From Nymphalis io (taxonomy: Eukaryota > Arthropoda > Insecta > Lepidoptera > Nymphalidae), in the NCBI RefSeq assembly GCF_905147045.1, contig NC_065896.1, positions 7,837,001 through 7,901,000 of the forward strand: 64,000 bases of DNA. The letters are read 5' to 3'. The notes below the pieces were generated by a model. That model did not search any database. It saw nothing but the letters and a program-made list of their open reading frames with translations, and had not been told where the DNA came from. This document shows, piece after piece, positions 11,501 to 21,800 of the stretch (position 1 is the stretch's first letter; every line of letters starts with the position of its first letter). The position numbers and the translations under genes were made by a program.

Positions 11501-14500
11501 ATCTATACTTGTATGTTTGAAGATGCTAATTTTAGGAACTATAAGTACGATTTGAAAATGCTTTAGTGTGTTACATAGCGTAACAATTGGGAAAGCTTAA
11601 AAATATATGAATTAAATTATATTATATATTAAGTAAGGAAGAACACTGGTACACACACAACATTCCGGGACAATGAAGCAGTTGAAGTGGTCAATTAAAA
11701 TTTATTTAATCGTCAATAATTCTTAAATATAAATTGTGACAACAGGCATCATCATGCCTGGAAATAATAACATGCAAGTATATTGATAATAACGTAAATC
11801 CAAATAATAGAAAGCACGGACAACACGTCTGTGGACTCCATATAAAAAGGTCATAAGAGAACAAAAAATGTATTTAATAAATGATATTTAAGTTCAAATA
11901 GATAAGATTTTTTTATATAAATATATATATTTTCATTTCAGGTACAAATGTCTCGTTCTACTCGTCAGACACGATGCGTAAGATGCGCGAGTTCCCCGTG
12001 CCAACTAAATGTTTTTCTGCGTCACTGGCTCCAAGTCGAGCGACTTTTGTATGTGGCGGAGAGGATCTCAAGGTGTACAAGTTTGACTACAATACTGGCA
12101 CTGAACTTGGTAAGCGAAGTTAAAAAATTTAAACCAAAAAAAAAAATTGAATGCTTACTAATAAGTACTTAATATATTAACAAATATAAGTAGTAGCCAG
12201 TAAGCACCTCTCCTATTAAGAGGAAAGCTTATTCAGCTATATTGCTTCAATACAGGTTGGGTTTACAACTGACATATGTAGGTTTTCTCACGAGCTCTTT
12301 CTTAACCTCTGAGCACGAGATGAATTATAAACACAAATTAAGCACATGAAAAATCAGTGGTTCTTGCCGGAGCTTGAGCCTGTAATTTTTTTATAAAATT
12401 CATATGCTCTAGCCACTGGGCGATCAGGGCATTCAATAAACTCACTCTTATTCGTTATCTTCAGATTATAATATAATAATAATATTTTATTTATTTCTTC
12501 ACAAAAAGTTTACAAATTAACATATAACATTTAAAAATATCAGCTAAATAATGTGCTTGCAATAGATAAACTGTTCTACAAGACACCAGGCCTCCACTCC
12601 CGTTTGTATGAAAAAAAAAATGTATAAAGTGAGAAATAATAAAAAATATAAAATGGAACAAATATGATGTCCATGCTTATGCGAATGTGAGTACGTGTGT
12701 GCGCACGCGCGAGTGTGTGTGTGTGTGGGAATGTGTGTGTGTATGCGTGTGTGAGTCTTTGTGTGTGTGGTGAGTGTGTGTTGCATTTAATTCAATTTTA
12801 AGGGTGTAAATAAACTATTTATATTTGTGTCATTTAGTTCGAAAAGGTACTTAAAGATGATTTGCTTTAGTTGTTTGTTTGTGTATTTCCTAAAGTTAAG
12901 CTTAGCATGTAATATTTTATATATTCTAGGAGCCAGATAATTGTAGGATCTTTAGGCAAATCATGACCTAAAAAAAGGGATCAGGACATTTATTTAGTCT
13001 TTTATCAGTAATCTGAGTTATTAAACCTTCGCTACTATGGAATCTTCGTGTTATTTGGAATAGCTTACGTACATTCAAAACTTGAGTTGTATCATACAAT
13101 AATGTGGTTGAGTGGCGAATTGAAAGTGCCATAAGTACCTTTAATAAGGCTTTTTGAGCTCTTTCTAGCGTGGTTAAGTGCATTTGTGCAACACCTCCCC
13201 AAGCACATATGCAATAACTTATTAGTGATTCTCCCAGTGTTTTGTATGTTCTAATAAGTAAGAAAAAATTAGCCACTGTGCGTAGGTTTTTGAAAACAAA
13301 AATTAGTTTTCTAATACGACTACAAATAAGAGAAATATGAGAATCCCATTTTAAATGTTCATCAATTATGATACCAAGATGCTTGATGGTTTTAACGTGG
13401 CTTAAAGAGGGGCAGTTGTAATTAGGTCGAGTGTCAGAATGAAAATTACAAGGAAATGTGTGTGTATTTAAGGTGAATGAAGTGTTTGGGCTACCAAGAT
13501 CGTTTATGGAAAAACATATATTTAGTTTTAATCCCTTAATATGATAATAATGAATTTACTAGCCATGCAGTAACCTTGGATAAGCCTTTTTCAACAGTCA
13601 GGTGTATGTAAAAATGTTATTATTTCTTGTGTTTTAATATAGAAATAAAAATATAAGGAAATTTCATTAGGAAGTCGAATTGATTTCCTGTTATTACAAT
13701 TGATTACATTTACTAGTTAGTTATTGAGATTCATGACCAAATATAGACATACAGTTAAGATAGATTGTTATAATGTCGCGTTTTTTCATTAATTAAGAAG
13801 GAAGGAAACGAATAATGATTAGCATTAACCTTAAGTTCAATTGTTTTACTGTGTATTTGCTATTAATTAATTTACCTTTAAATACAATGGTTATTTTTTT
13901 ACTTTTAATCTATATTTCTACTCTTTCTTACTTTCTAATCAATGACTCTAAACCCAGTGGTTAGTAGCGGTGGAATGTTAACCGATGATAGCGGCTTCCA
14001 ACCCAGGCAACCATCACTCAATTTTCATGTGCTTAATTGCTGTTTATAATTAATTTCGTGTGAAGGTAAAGGAAAACATCATGAGGTAACCTGCATGTCT
14101 AATTTCACCAACCGGCATTCGAGGGATGGATATTTATTGGTTGTTTTACTTTTAATTATATTTCTCTAAATATACATTGGTTAAATCATATAATATATTA
14201 GTAAATATTATATTATACATGTTCATAAAAATCAACAAACGAAACGGTTATAAAACTAATGGTTGAATGGTTTTTTTTATTGTATTAGGTAGGCGAATGG
14301 TCCACCTGTTCTTAAGTGGATACTGACGATGTACGAAATATTAATCATTCCGTACCATGTCAACGCTCCACCAACCTTGGGAACTAAGATGTTATGTCCC
14401 TCAACTCAACAATATTAAATATTTACTATTTGGAGGTTGAATATCTGATGAGTGGATGGTACCTACTCTACTCAGACGTGTTTGCACAAAGCCCTACCAC

Positions 14501-14891
14501 CAAGAAAACTTTAAATAAATAAAGTAAAAATGTAAAACATATACTCTGTTTATGTCGCAATCAAGGATGGGACTTTCTCCGGACGTTCACTATTTCAATC
14601 ATCAATAAAAAAAAGTTTTAATTTCCTATTAAAAGACTAATTGCGTTAATTTCCTCGATACTAAAAGTTTTTTAATAGTCTCGTTGCATGATTTCAGAAT
14701 CGAACAAAGGGCACTTCGGGCCGGTGCACTGCGTGCGCTGGTCGCCCGACGGCGAGCTGTACGCGACGGGCTCGGAGGACGGCACGGTGCGCCTGTGGCA
14801 GGCCGTGCCGGGCCGCGTGTACGGCCTGTGGCGCCGCAGCAACGAGCACCCGCCCATCGCCAACGGCTTCAAGGAGGTCGCCGCCAACTGA
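8538..14891 (+). CDS. STRAP: Serine-threonine kinase receptor-associated protein (WD40)
   Basis: Seven coding exons in phase: 8538-8652, 9999-10133, 10278-10436, 10629-10750, 11413-11494, 11942-12109 and 14698-14891. They give 324 residues, compared with about 350 in human STRAP, so the C-terminal extension after the last WD repeat is short. STRAP is a seven-bladed WD40 scaffold (also called UNRIP) that associates with the SMN complex and with TGF-beta receptor signalling. Diagnostic segments are LTCGGHTRPVVHLDFSDV, KPMLRQGETGDWIGTFEGHK, KLWDARYGEVVHTF, IRVFDLNKPEA, MRVWDRTSGQ, DLKVYKFDYNTGTEL and YATGSEDGTVRLWQ. I chose MTTFKQVPL as start because it aligns with the animal family start; the frame is open further upstream to an ATG at 8439, with no conservation. 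The last coding exon is strikingly GC-rich. A 2.6-kb intron before it carries a LINE relic and SINEs. Confidence 0.95.
8653..9998. other. STRAP intron 1
   Basis: 1.3-kb intron with no recognised family A-C repeat. The region 9570-9720 (GGCTTCACCCCAGATTAATG ... TCATCAGTTCAGTGGTTTAC) resembles the tail of an old LINE but is too diverged to assign. Confidence 0.5.
9839..9870. repeat. 14-bp perfect hairpin in STRAP intron 1
   Basis: TATAACATCAATAT at 9839-9852 is inverted at 9857-9870 with a 4-nt loop. Short and AT-rich, so chance is harder to exclude. Confidence 0.7.
12190..12440 (-). mobile_element. Family B SINE, degenerate reverse copy
   Basis: Shared blocks in reverse order: TTTTCTCACGAGCTCTTTC, GAGCACGAGATGAATTATAA, ACACAAATTAAGCACATGAA and CAGTGGTTCTTGCC. 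Located at the left end of STRAP intron 6. Ends are approximate. Confidence 0.7.
12677..12785. repeat. Imperfect (GT)n microsatellite
   Basis: GT/GTGC-rich run of about 110 bp in the large STRAP intron, interrupted by short non-GT steps. The reverse strand gives a His/Thr-rich open frame that is an artefact. Confidence 0.9.
12960..13600 (-). pseudogene. Decayed non-LTR retrotransposon reverse transcriptase fragment
   Basis: On the minus strand a frame reads through the end of a reverse transcriptase and the following thumb region: VKTIKHLGIIIDEHLKWDSH, then ESLISYCICAWGGVAQ and LTTLERAQKALLK. These match the IKYLGV-D-L-W-HI and YGI-WGG-L-LQRAQ pattern shared by Jockey/CR1-type LINEs. Upstream, about 13500-13600, the frame shifts and has a stop, but LSKVTAWLVNSLLSY and KTKYM-like residues remain recognisable. 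Catalytic FADD is not seen in the preserved part. It is dead, antisense inside STRAP intron 6. Confidence 0.8.
13955..14120 (+). mobile_element. Family B SINE, truncated forward copy
   Basis: Begins with the A-box-like CCCAGTGGTTAGTAGC, then GTTAACCGATGATAGC, a damaged B box and TTTTCATGTGCTTAATTG, and stops after the GAGGTAACCTGCATG block. The right half of the element is missing. Confidence 0.75.
14268..14520 (-). mobile_element. Family A retroposon, old reverse copy
   Basis: Reversed A tail (TTTTTTTTATTGTATTAGG) at the left, then GCTCCACCAACCTTGGGAAC, and GTGTTTGCACAAAGCCCTAC at the right end. Diverged by many substitutions relative to 45313-45605. In STRAP intron 6. Confidence 0.8.
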
Positions 14892-15307
14892 CACCACTTC
14901 GACTTACCCGTGAGTGTACACTGACTGCCAAAAACTGATTTTCTCTCGAAGAAAATGACCAGAGCTTGGTCTACCTCATTTTTCAAATTCGGGTTGTTAA
15001 GTTTACACATGGCAGAATTTAGCTCGACATTTTCAAGATTTACTCATTATGTTTTCCTTCACCACCCGAAGCACATGAAAACGCTGGTCTGCTCGTATTT
15101 TAACACTGTGATCTTCTTTCAACATATCTATCCGCTGGATGATTTATGTTCGATTTCGTACCTTTACCCCTTCTGTAAAATATGAGTGAATTGTTTTTGT
15201 TGTTTTTAAAACATAATGAATTTCACTCAAAATAATTAAAAAGAAAGTTTCAGTTCCATTAATGACACTAATGAGATAACCACCAGTTATATTATAGTTC
15301 TGTTCAT

Positions 15308-15361
15308 ACAAAATGCTATAGGTGACTTTGATAGATTTGAAAGTCACCTATAGCATTTTGT
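15308..15361. repeat. Perfect 22-bp hairpin
   Basis: ACAAAATGCTATAGGTGACT plus TT at 15308-15329 is exactly inverted at 15340-15361, with a 10-nt loop. It lies in the probable STRAP 3'-UTR intron. Confidence 0.9.
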
Positions 15362-15477
15362 TGGTTGATTTTTCTAAAGTAGGCAAAATATAATATTTAT
15401 TGTAACAATATCTCACATTTTTTAGGTCTGTATTTTGTAGGTGATAGCTATATAACATCTTTTGTGTGATGTGATTC

Positions 15478-15668
15478 CGTAACAGCCTGTGAATGTCCCA
15501 CTGCTGGGCTAAATGCCTCCTCTCCCTTTTCTGAGGAGAAGGATTGGAGCTTATTCCACCACGCTGCTCCAGTGCGGGTTGGTGGAATACACATGTGGCA
15601 GAATTTCAGTGAAATTAGACACATGCAGGTTTCCTCACGATGTTTTCTTTCACCGTCAAGCATGAGAC
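15478..15668 (-). mobile_element. Family B SINE, reverse, truncated
   Basis: Right-hand half of family B in reverse: TAACAGCCTGTGAATGTCCC, ACTGCTGGGCTAAATGCC, GCTTATTCCACCACGCTGC and ACACATGCAGGTTTCCTCAC. The tRNA head is absent. Sequence is close to the young copies. Confidence 0.85.
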
Positions 15669-16100
15669 GAGATGTGATTCATAATATAATAATTCTGTGC
15701 TACAAGTTCCCGCGCTTTCTACACATTTCAGATAATCTGTGAGATAATCCTAACCTACAGAATGTCAGTCTGAATGACATTTTATTTATCAAACACATTT
15801 TCGTTTGATTGTTTTTATCTATTACTTTTGTTTTGTCGTACTTTTCCATCAATTTAAATATTTTTAATTTTGTATGAAAATATATATTAATTATTTATTG
15901 ATTCATAAAACAGAAATTGTTGCTTATGATGGTGGTAATATAGTACTGCGAGGTTATTCGTGTTTTACAAATAAGCTTGTATATAAATTAATGTAATATA
16001 TTTTGCAACTGTTTCTATTATTAAAAAAATTATGAAAAACGGTAACATGTGACTTTTTGAACTTGTAAACGCATACGACCTTTTGTACTACCAGTAACAC

Positions 16101-16396
16101 ACTGGTGGTAGGGCTTTGTGCAAGCTCGTCTGGGTAGGTACCACCCACTCATCAGATATTCTACCGCAAAACAGCAATACTTGATATTGTTGTGTTCCGG
16201 TTTGAAGGGTGAGTGAGCCAGTGTAATTACAGGCACAAGGGACATAAAATCTTAGTTCCCAAGGTTGGTGGCGCATTGGATATGTAAGCGATGGTTGACA
16301 TTTCTTACAATGCCAATGTCTAAGAGCGTTGGTGACCACTTACCATCAGGTGGCCCATATGCTCGTCCGCCTTCCTATTCTATAAAAAAAAAAAAA
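16101..16396 (+). mobile_element. Family A retroposon, near full length
   Basis: Starts ACTGGTGGTAGGGCTTTGTG and runs to CCGCCTTCCTATTCTATAAA with an A-rich tail. Very similar to 45313-45605 and 46421-46710, so it is a recent copy. No internal A/B boxes were recognised, which makes a LINE-derived, non-autonomous origin as likely as a true SINE. In the probable STRAP 3'-UTR intron. Confidence 0.9.
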
Positions 16397-16432
16397 ATAA
16401 CAATATATAATATTTTTTATTACATCTTTCAG

Positions 16433-16715
16433 AAGTGAAGAGAAGAAGATAATGTGCAATCAAAATTGAGCGCTTGGTGGTTTATACGACGGACCACGAA
16501 CCTGACGGTAATAGTCACCAGGCCAAGTGTTTGATGTACATACGAAATGTGCGGGACGTATAAATCAAGACTTTAACGATTGTCCAGTGTTTGTGTTGTT
16601 TATTTTATACGGCAACACTACTTTTTTATACTCAAATGCAATGTATTTATTGTAAAAAGAAACTTAAATAGACTTGATAATATTATGAAACGAAATAAAG
16701 TGATTTGTAAATAAT
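16433..16715 (+). other. Probable STRAP 3'-UTR terminal exon
   Basis: The last coding exon runs past the stop into a consensus donor (ACCC|GTGAGT, GT at 14910). The next good acceptor is TACATCTTTCAG ending at 16432, followed by about 260 bp to AATAAA at 16693-16698. The stop is only 18 nt before that junction, so the intron should not trigger nonsense-mediated decay. The 1.5-kb UTR intron would hold two SINE copies and a hairpin. Inference from splice signals only. Confidence 0.5.
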
Positions 16716-18853
16716 AATTGCACTTTTACTTGTTTTATTATATTAAAGTCCTGAGAATATGCCTCGTATTCCTGACGTCTGAAAGTTGTTCATGACTCGT
16801 CATACATTTAAAAAATAAACAGTTGATGGAACCTTGTAACAGCGCAATGTGGATTAAAAAATATCTATGTTTTCTAATTATAGAGCAAAATTATAACATT
16901 CATTGTGAGTAATTGATAATGATATTCGTTAGTACAGCAAAGACGATAATAATATTATTAACGTAAATTCTAGTTACTTCAAACTTACATCGTACATTTT
17001 ATCACGTAGCTGTCGGAAACGTATTTTCTCAGCTGCCGGACATTATGTACAAGTATTTTTCTGTATGTAGATAGTTAATATATATTACACATAAATCAGC
17101 TTTGAGCCACGTTTGCGTTTGTAATAGTGCGATACACACAGTGACAAGATTCGGAACAAACCAGTTTGCACTAGCTACCACGTGCCTCGCATTCTCGCAT
17201 AAGATGTCATGCAATTTTGTTTATTATTCTATTCTTAATAATTATCTCATAATAAAATATCTGGCGGATGATAAAACAGTGTCACGATGAATATGAATGC
17301 TATAATAACATTAGTTGCGGAAAAATGTAGTGCCATATTATGGAGATAACCATAAAGGAATGGAGAAATAAGAGAAATGTTTGTCTACATTGTATTGAAA
17401 AATAAATTTCAGGGTAGAGATGAAGCTTTTGATACAATATCATAACTAATTATCATTAAAATTTACTATATATATATACATCATTTTTTAAATTAAAGCG
17501 AGGATGAGGATGACAACGAAATGACTAGTTTAAAAATAATGATTATAATATTATTAGTAATTTATTTATTATTATTAAGTATCTACCTATAAAATAAAAA
17601 TAAAAATTTATATAAAAAGTATTTTTTTATTTATTTATCTGCTGATGGTGCACTACTACAAACGCAAAACTTCTCCAAACTGATTTGACTGTAGTTATGT
17701 GACGAATATACTTTTTAAGAAATTCGCGAATACTATTGTGGTTAAGATATTCATATTTTCTCAATGTCTTAGTTGCCCTGTGCAGCCTCTTGTAAATACT
17801 TACGAAAAATGTCTAATATTTCGCGACATATAACTTTACCCATTCCGGGCTTTCATTATTTGCCTTAAGTCGTCATTGAAGGTTTTTTTTATACTCAAAC
17901 AAATTGTTTTAAGTTTCGAAATAGGTATGCGAATGTGTATAATAATCATAATTTGTTCAAGGTTTTTTAAAGTACGAATAAAATTAATGCATATTGTAAC
18001 GTTACTACAATTTGCATGGAATGAAACACTTGTATGACTATTTTTGATTTTTTATTCTCTAATATTACTTTGTAAAAATTAAGACTAAGTAAAAAATAAT
18101 TATGCCAATATTTTACAAAAATAATTTACATAAACTTAACATTAGATAGAAACCTAGGCAGTGAGTAGTTTTATTATTTTACAAAGGACTATTTTTATTA
18201 AATTAATTTTTAATTGACCCCTATTTCTCTTGTACGTTTAATGGTAACATTATTGGTAAAATTCTGTTAAAAATAACAATATTTAATTGGTGGTTGTGAC
18301 ATTTGGGACTTATATAGTAATCTTAAATTATTTTGTATCGTTTCATTTTTTAAATTAAAGCTTAAGATGGCCGTAAATGCGCATTATCGGGTCATTGTTC
18401 ATTTAAATGACCGTTTTCTTATGACTTGTTATTTTTTTTTAAAGTAACACAAGCGTTGTGTAATTATTGATATTAAAAGTGATATTATTTACGTTAATAT
18501 TACTATAGAAATGTTCAACAATTATTTATGCGCGAGAAATTCATTTATGACCACTTATAAAAATAAAAATGTCATTGGGCATTTCAGATAGCCCCTTGCA
18601 TTCACATCGTTCCGTTAAAAATATTATTATAAATTATTTTTATAGTTTTTTTTTTGTTGTGGCAGTCAAACGTTGTCAATATTTTACTTGACTTCAAATT
18701 TCAAATATGGATTACAATTATTATTATTACATTTGAAACAGCATTGTTGGTATCGATATTGGATCATTACAAGTTTTTGCTAAGTTTTCATACATTCACA
18801 TCACTGGGTTTATAAGTCACATCACATTTCACATATGCCGCGTTTAAATCGTC
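16716..18853. other. Convergent spacer between STRAP and the double peroxidase
   Basis: About 2.1 kb of AT-rich DNA between the two 3' ends. No family A-C repeat and no exon-like frame was recognised. The peroxidase 3' UTR should lie at its right end, but no clear AATAAA on the minus strand was identified near the stop. Confidence 0.55.
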
Positions 18854-21800
18854 TCACTTGGCGATAAAAGGTGTTAAGTCCGGGAACTTGAAATTTAGAT
18901 GCGGTCTACGTGGCGCGCGCGGCTGTGTCGGCGCGGCGCCGCACTGCGCCGTGCACACGTCGTCGCGCAGCACCGCCTCGCGCGGCCACTCGCGCCACAG
19001 CTGCGCGCAGTCCGTTATACGGAGGGATGCGCACTGAGCCTAGATAACGAAATAAAAGCAACACATAAATAATTATAATATATAACGACTTCCATTTATC
19101 GTGTTTCGACCATATTTCAGTCACGGCTCCCAATCTCAAAGAATAGTTAACTACACAGGAGATACGATAATGCACAATTTAATATAGTGGGACTTTCTAT
19201 TGTCTCATTCGCATAAAAAAAAGTAAAATGAACATTCGAGTCAGTTACCTTATACAGGATAAAAAGGATTAGTTTAGTTACAATTAGTACTACGAAATTG
19301 TAATTATATTGTAACTAATGTAATCACACAGTAAATGACTATTTACTAAAATATTATATAACTGCTCTTAAAAATGATTTAAAATTAAAATTCACAATAA
19401 AATCTTACCCCTTCAACGGTACAGATGCAGGAAGTACAGGGGGATGGGAAAGCTGAATCACTGAGCGGTACGGAGCGGCCTGCGATGAGACAACCCTGAG
19501 TGGAACTCTCACGCCACGCTGACAAGTCAAGCTTTGGTAACGATGCGCATGGAACACGGGGGTTTCTGTAAAAAAGGTTCATATGAGTCGATAAATATAA
19601 GTAAAAGGGACTGATAAAATAAGAAAACGTAATAACTATTCTGTTTTTGTTTTGGATATAAAATTTATTTTTCTGTAACCATTAACTTACAGGAAATTGC
19701 TCGGAAGGTCGAAGGAAGCGCGTTGAATATCACTGGCAATGTCAAAGTTATCGCACATCACCTTAGATAGGGTCGACTTGCGTATTTCCGAGAGCTGTTG
19801 CTCCGTAAACCGAGCCGCTCTGTTATCGTTTTCATACCTATAGAAACAAATAAACGTTAAAAATAATCTCAATTTTCTTAATTATTGGAATAAGAACTAG
19901 AGAAATCATTGGAAAGTTACATAATTGAATGTACGAGATGCGTTGATGTAGTTAACCCAGTTTTGAACCCAGTCTATCAAAGTAAAGTGCATCACTTTAC
20001 TTTGATAGACTGGGTTCAAAATAACTGGTGTGTTTTTTCAGGAAGATTTAATAATATGCTACTGATTTATAATTTTCGAATCGGTTAATATATAATAAAT
20101 ACAACAATAATATTTGTTTAAAAAACAAAAGAAATTGAACAAACTTACCAGAAACGATCACATTTTCTGAGCTGTCGGAACTGAATAGCGATGATGCAAG
20201 CAAACGTTGGACCGACGAGACCGCCCTGCAGAGGACGCTCGCTCATACCGCCAGGGAAAAGATCAATGTCGTCTACAGTTGCGTATATCCTCTTGAATCT
20301 GAAATGGTTAATGATATTAAATCTCTGTATAATTACTTCAAAAAAACTAGTAATATGATTAGTTCCATTTAGTTTCAAAATTAGTCTAACAATTTTACCA
20401 ACTCTGCAATTATTAAAAAAACAGGTATGTATATTTACTAAGTGTAAGATATATTATGCACGACTGTTGAAGAATCTGCTCCATAGAAATAACAAAAAAA
20501 ATAGTTAGCTGCAGAGAATAGGCGATCGCTTTCTATGCCACCTTTGAAATAAGTAAACTACTGCACTGTATGTATATACCGTCAACAGCAGCTTTTACAA
20601 ACAATATATCACTCAAAACACAACAATCATTGCTTGCTTTCCCTTTCAAATAATTACCTTGCAATAACTTCATCCGGAATTTCTCTAGCTAAATCTTCGA
20701 AAGTTGTAGCTCTCTTAAGATTACATAAGGCTCTGTAGTTGTTATAGCTTGGGATGCCGTGATCTCTCGCTCTTTGGACATTAAGAGCAACTAAATCAAT
20801 TCCAGAGAAAGGTATACGACGATCTTCGAACAGATGGTTTGTTACTTCACCCGTGATGAATTGGTCGAGCGTTTCCATAGGAGTGGATGCTAGACCACGC
20901 ATAAGCTCGTCGACCATTGGTGGGTGCTGAAACGCATGATATATTAATTTATTATCTGATTACTAAAATACATACAATATTTAACACCCAAAAATAATTT
21001 TATTATTTAATAATTATTTGAAATACGTACGTTCATAAACATGTCGGGTCTGAAGAATCCATCTCTGAGTAGAATTGGCGGATCAACGGGTTGGTAAGTT
21101 GGTGATAGACGTGGCAAATGTGGCCTTAATAGTGAATGACCAAATCGGAATGCAGCGGCAGCAAACTCGGTCACGATAGCGGGATTACAGGTGGGAGAGT
21201 ATTCTTTATAGTAACCTGGAAGATTATGTTAGACATTGTGATTTGTGTAATAACCCAAGTGATTATTTGAATAAATAAATAAACGACATTAAGGTACATT
21301 CGATATGTCACTGCGATAAAATGGGAAAGAGCGTTTTATTAGTAAATGTATGCTTTATAACTCGTCCGCCTCACTTTTTTATGTATAAATTTAAAAGCAA
21401 AAGTATAAGACTAGCTACTTCCCGCAGTTTAACCCGAGTGACCTTTGTTGACCTTTCTTAATAAATAGGTTATCTAATGCAAAAATACCGATAACATAAT
21501 CGTATTGTAGTTATATAAAATAAAAAGATGTACCTGAAGGCAACAGTTTCAGCCCATAAAGATTTACAGCATTCCAAGATAACAATCGGGGAAGAAATTC
21601 GTTGTAAATGATGTGTGTGAACTGCGCAGCAACAATACGACGAGCATGTTCGAATAGTAAGTCCGCATCCCAATGGGGGTTAACTCCCCGCAAACCTTCG
21701 ACCAAGCGGTTGTGTTCCCGGAGGAAGATTGTGTGAATTGCAGTCAGTCCAGGCTGTTCAGATGCTCTGCCGTCACCTGAGAAAAAACGAATGATTCATA

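Noticed and set aside
14672..15010. Overlapping 67-112 codon frames in other frames over the last STRAP exon
   Set aside because: GC-rich coding sequence lacks stops in all frames; only the frame continuing the WD40 protein is phase-consistent with the upstream exons.
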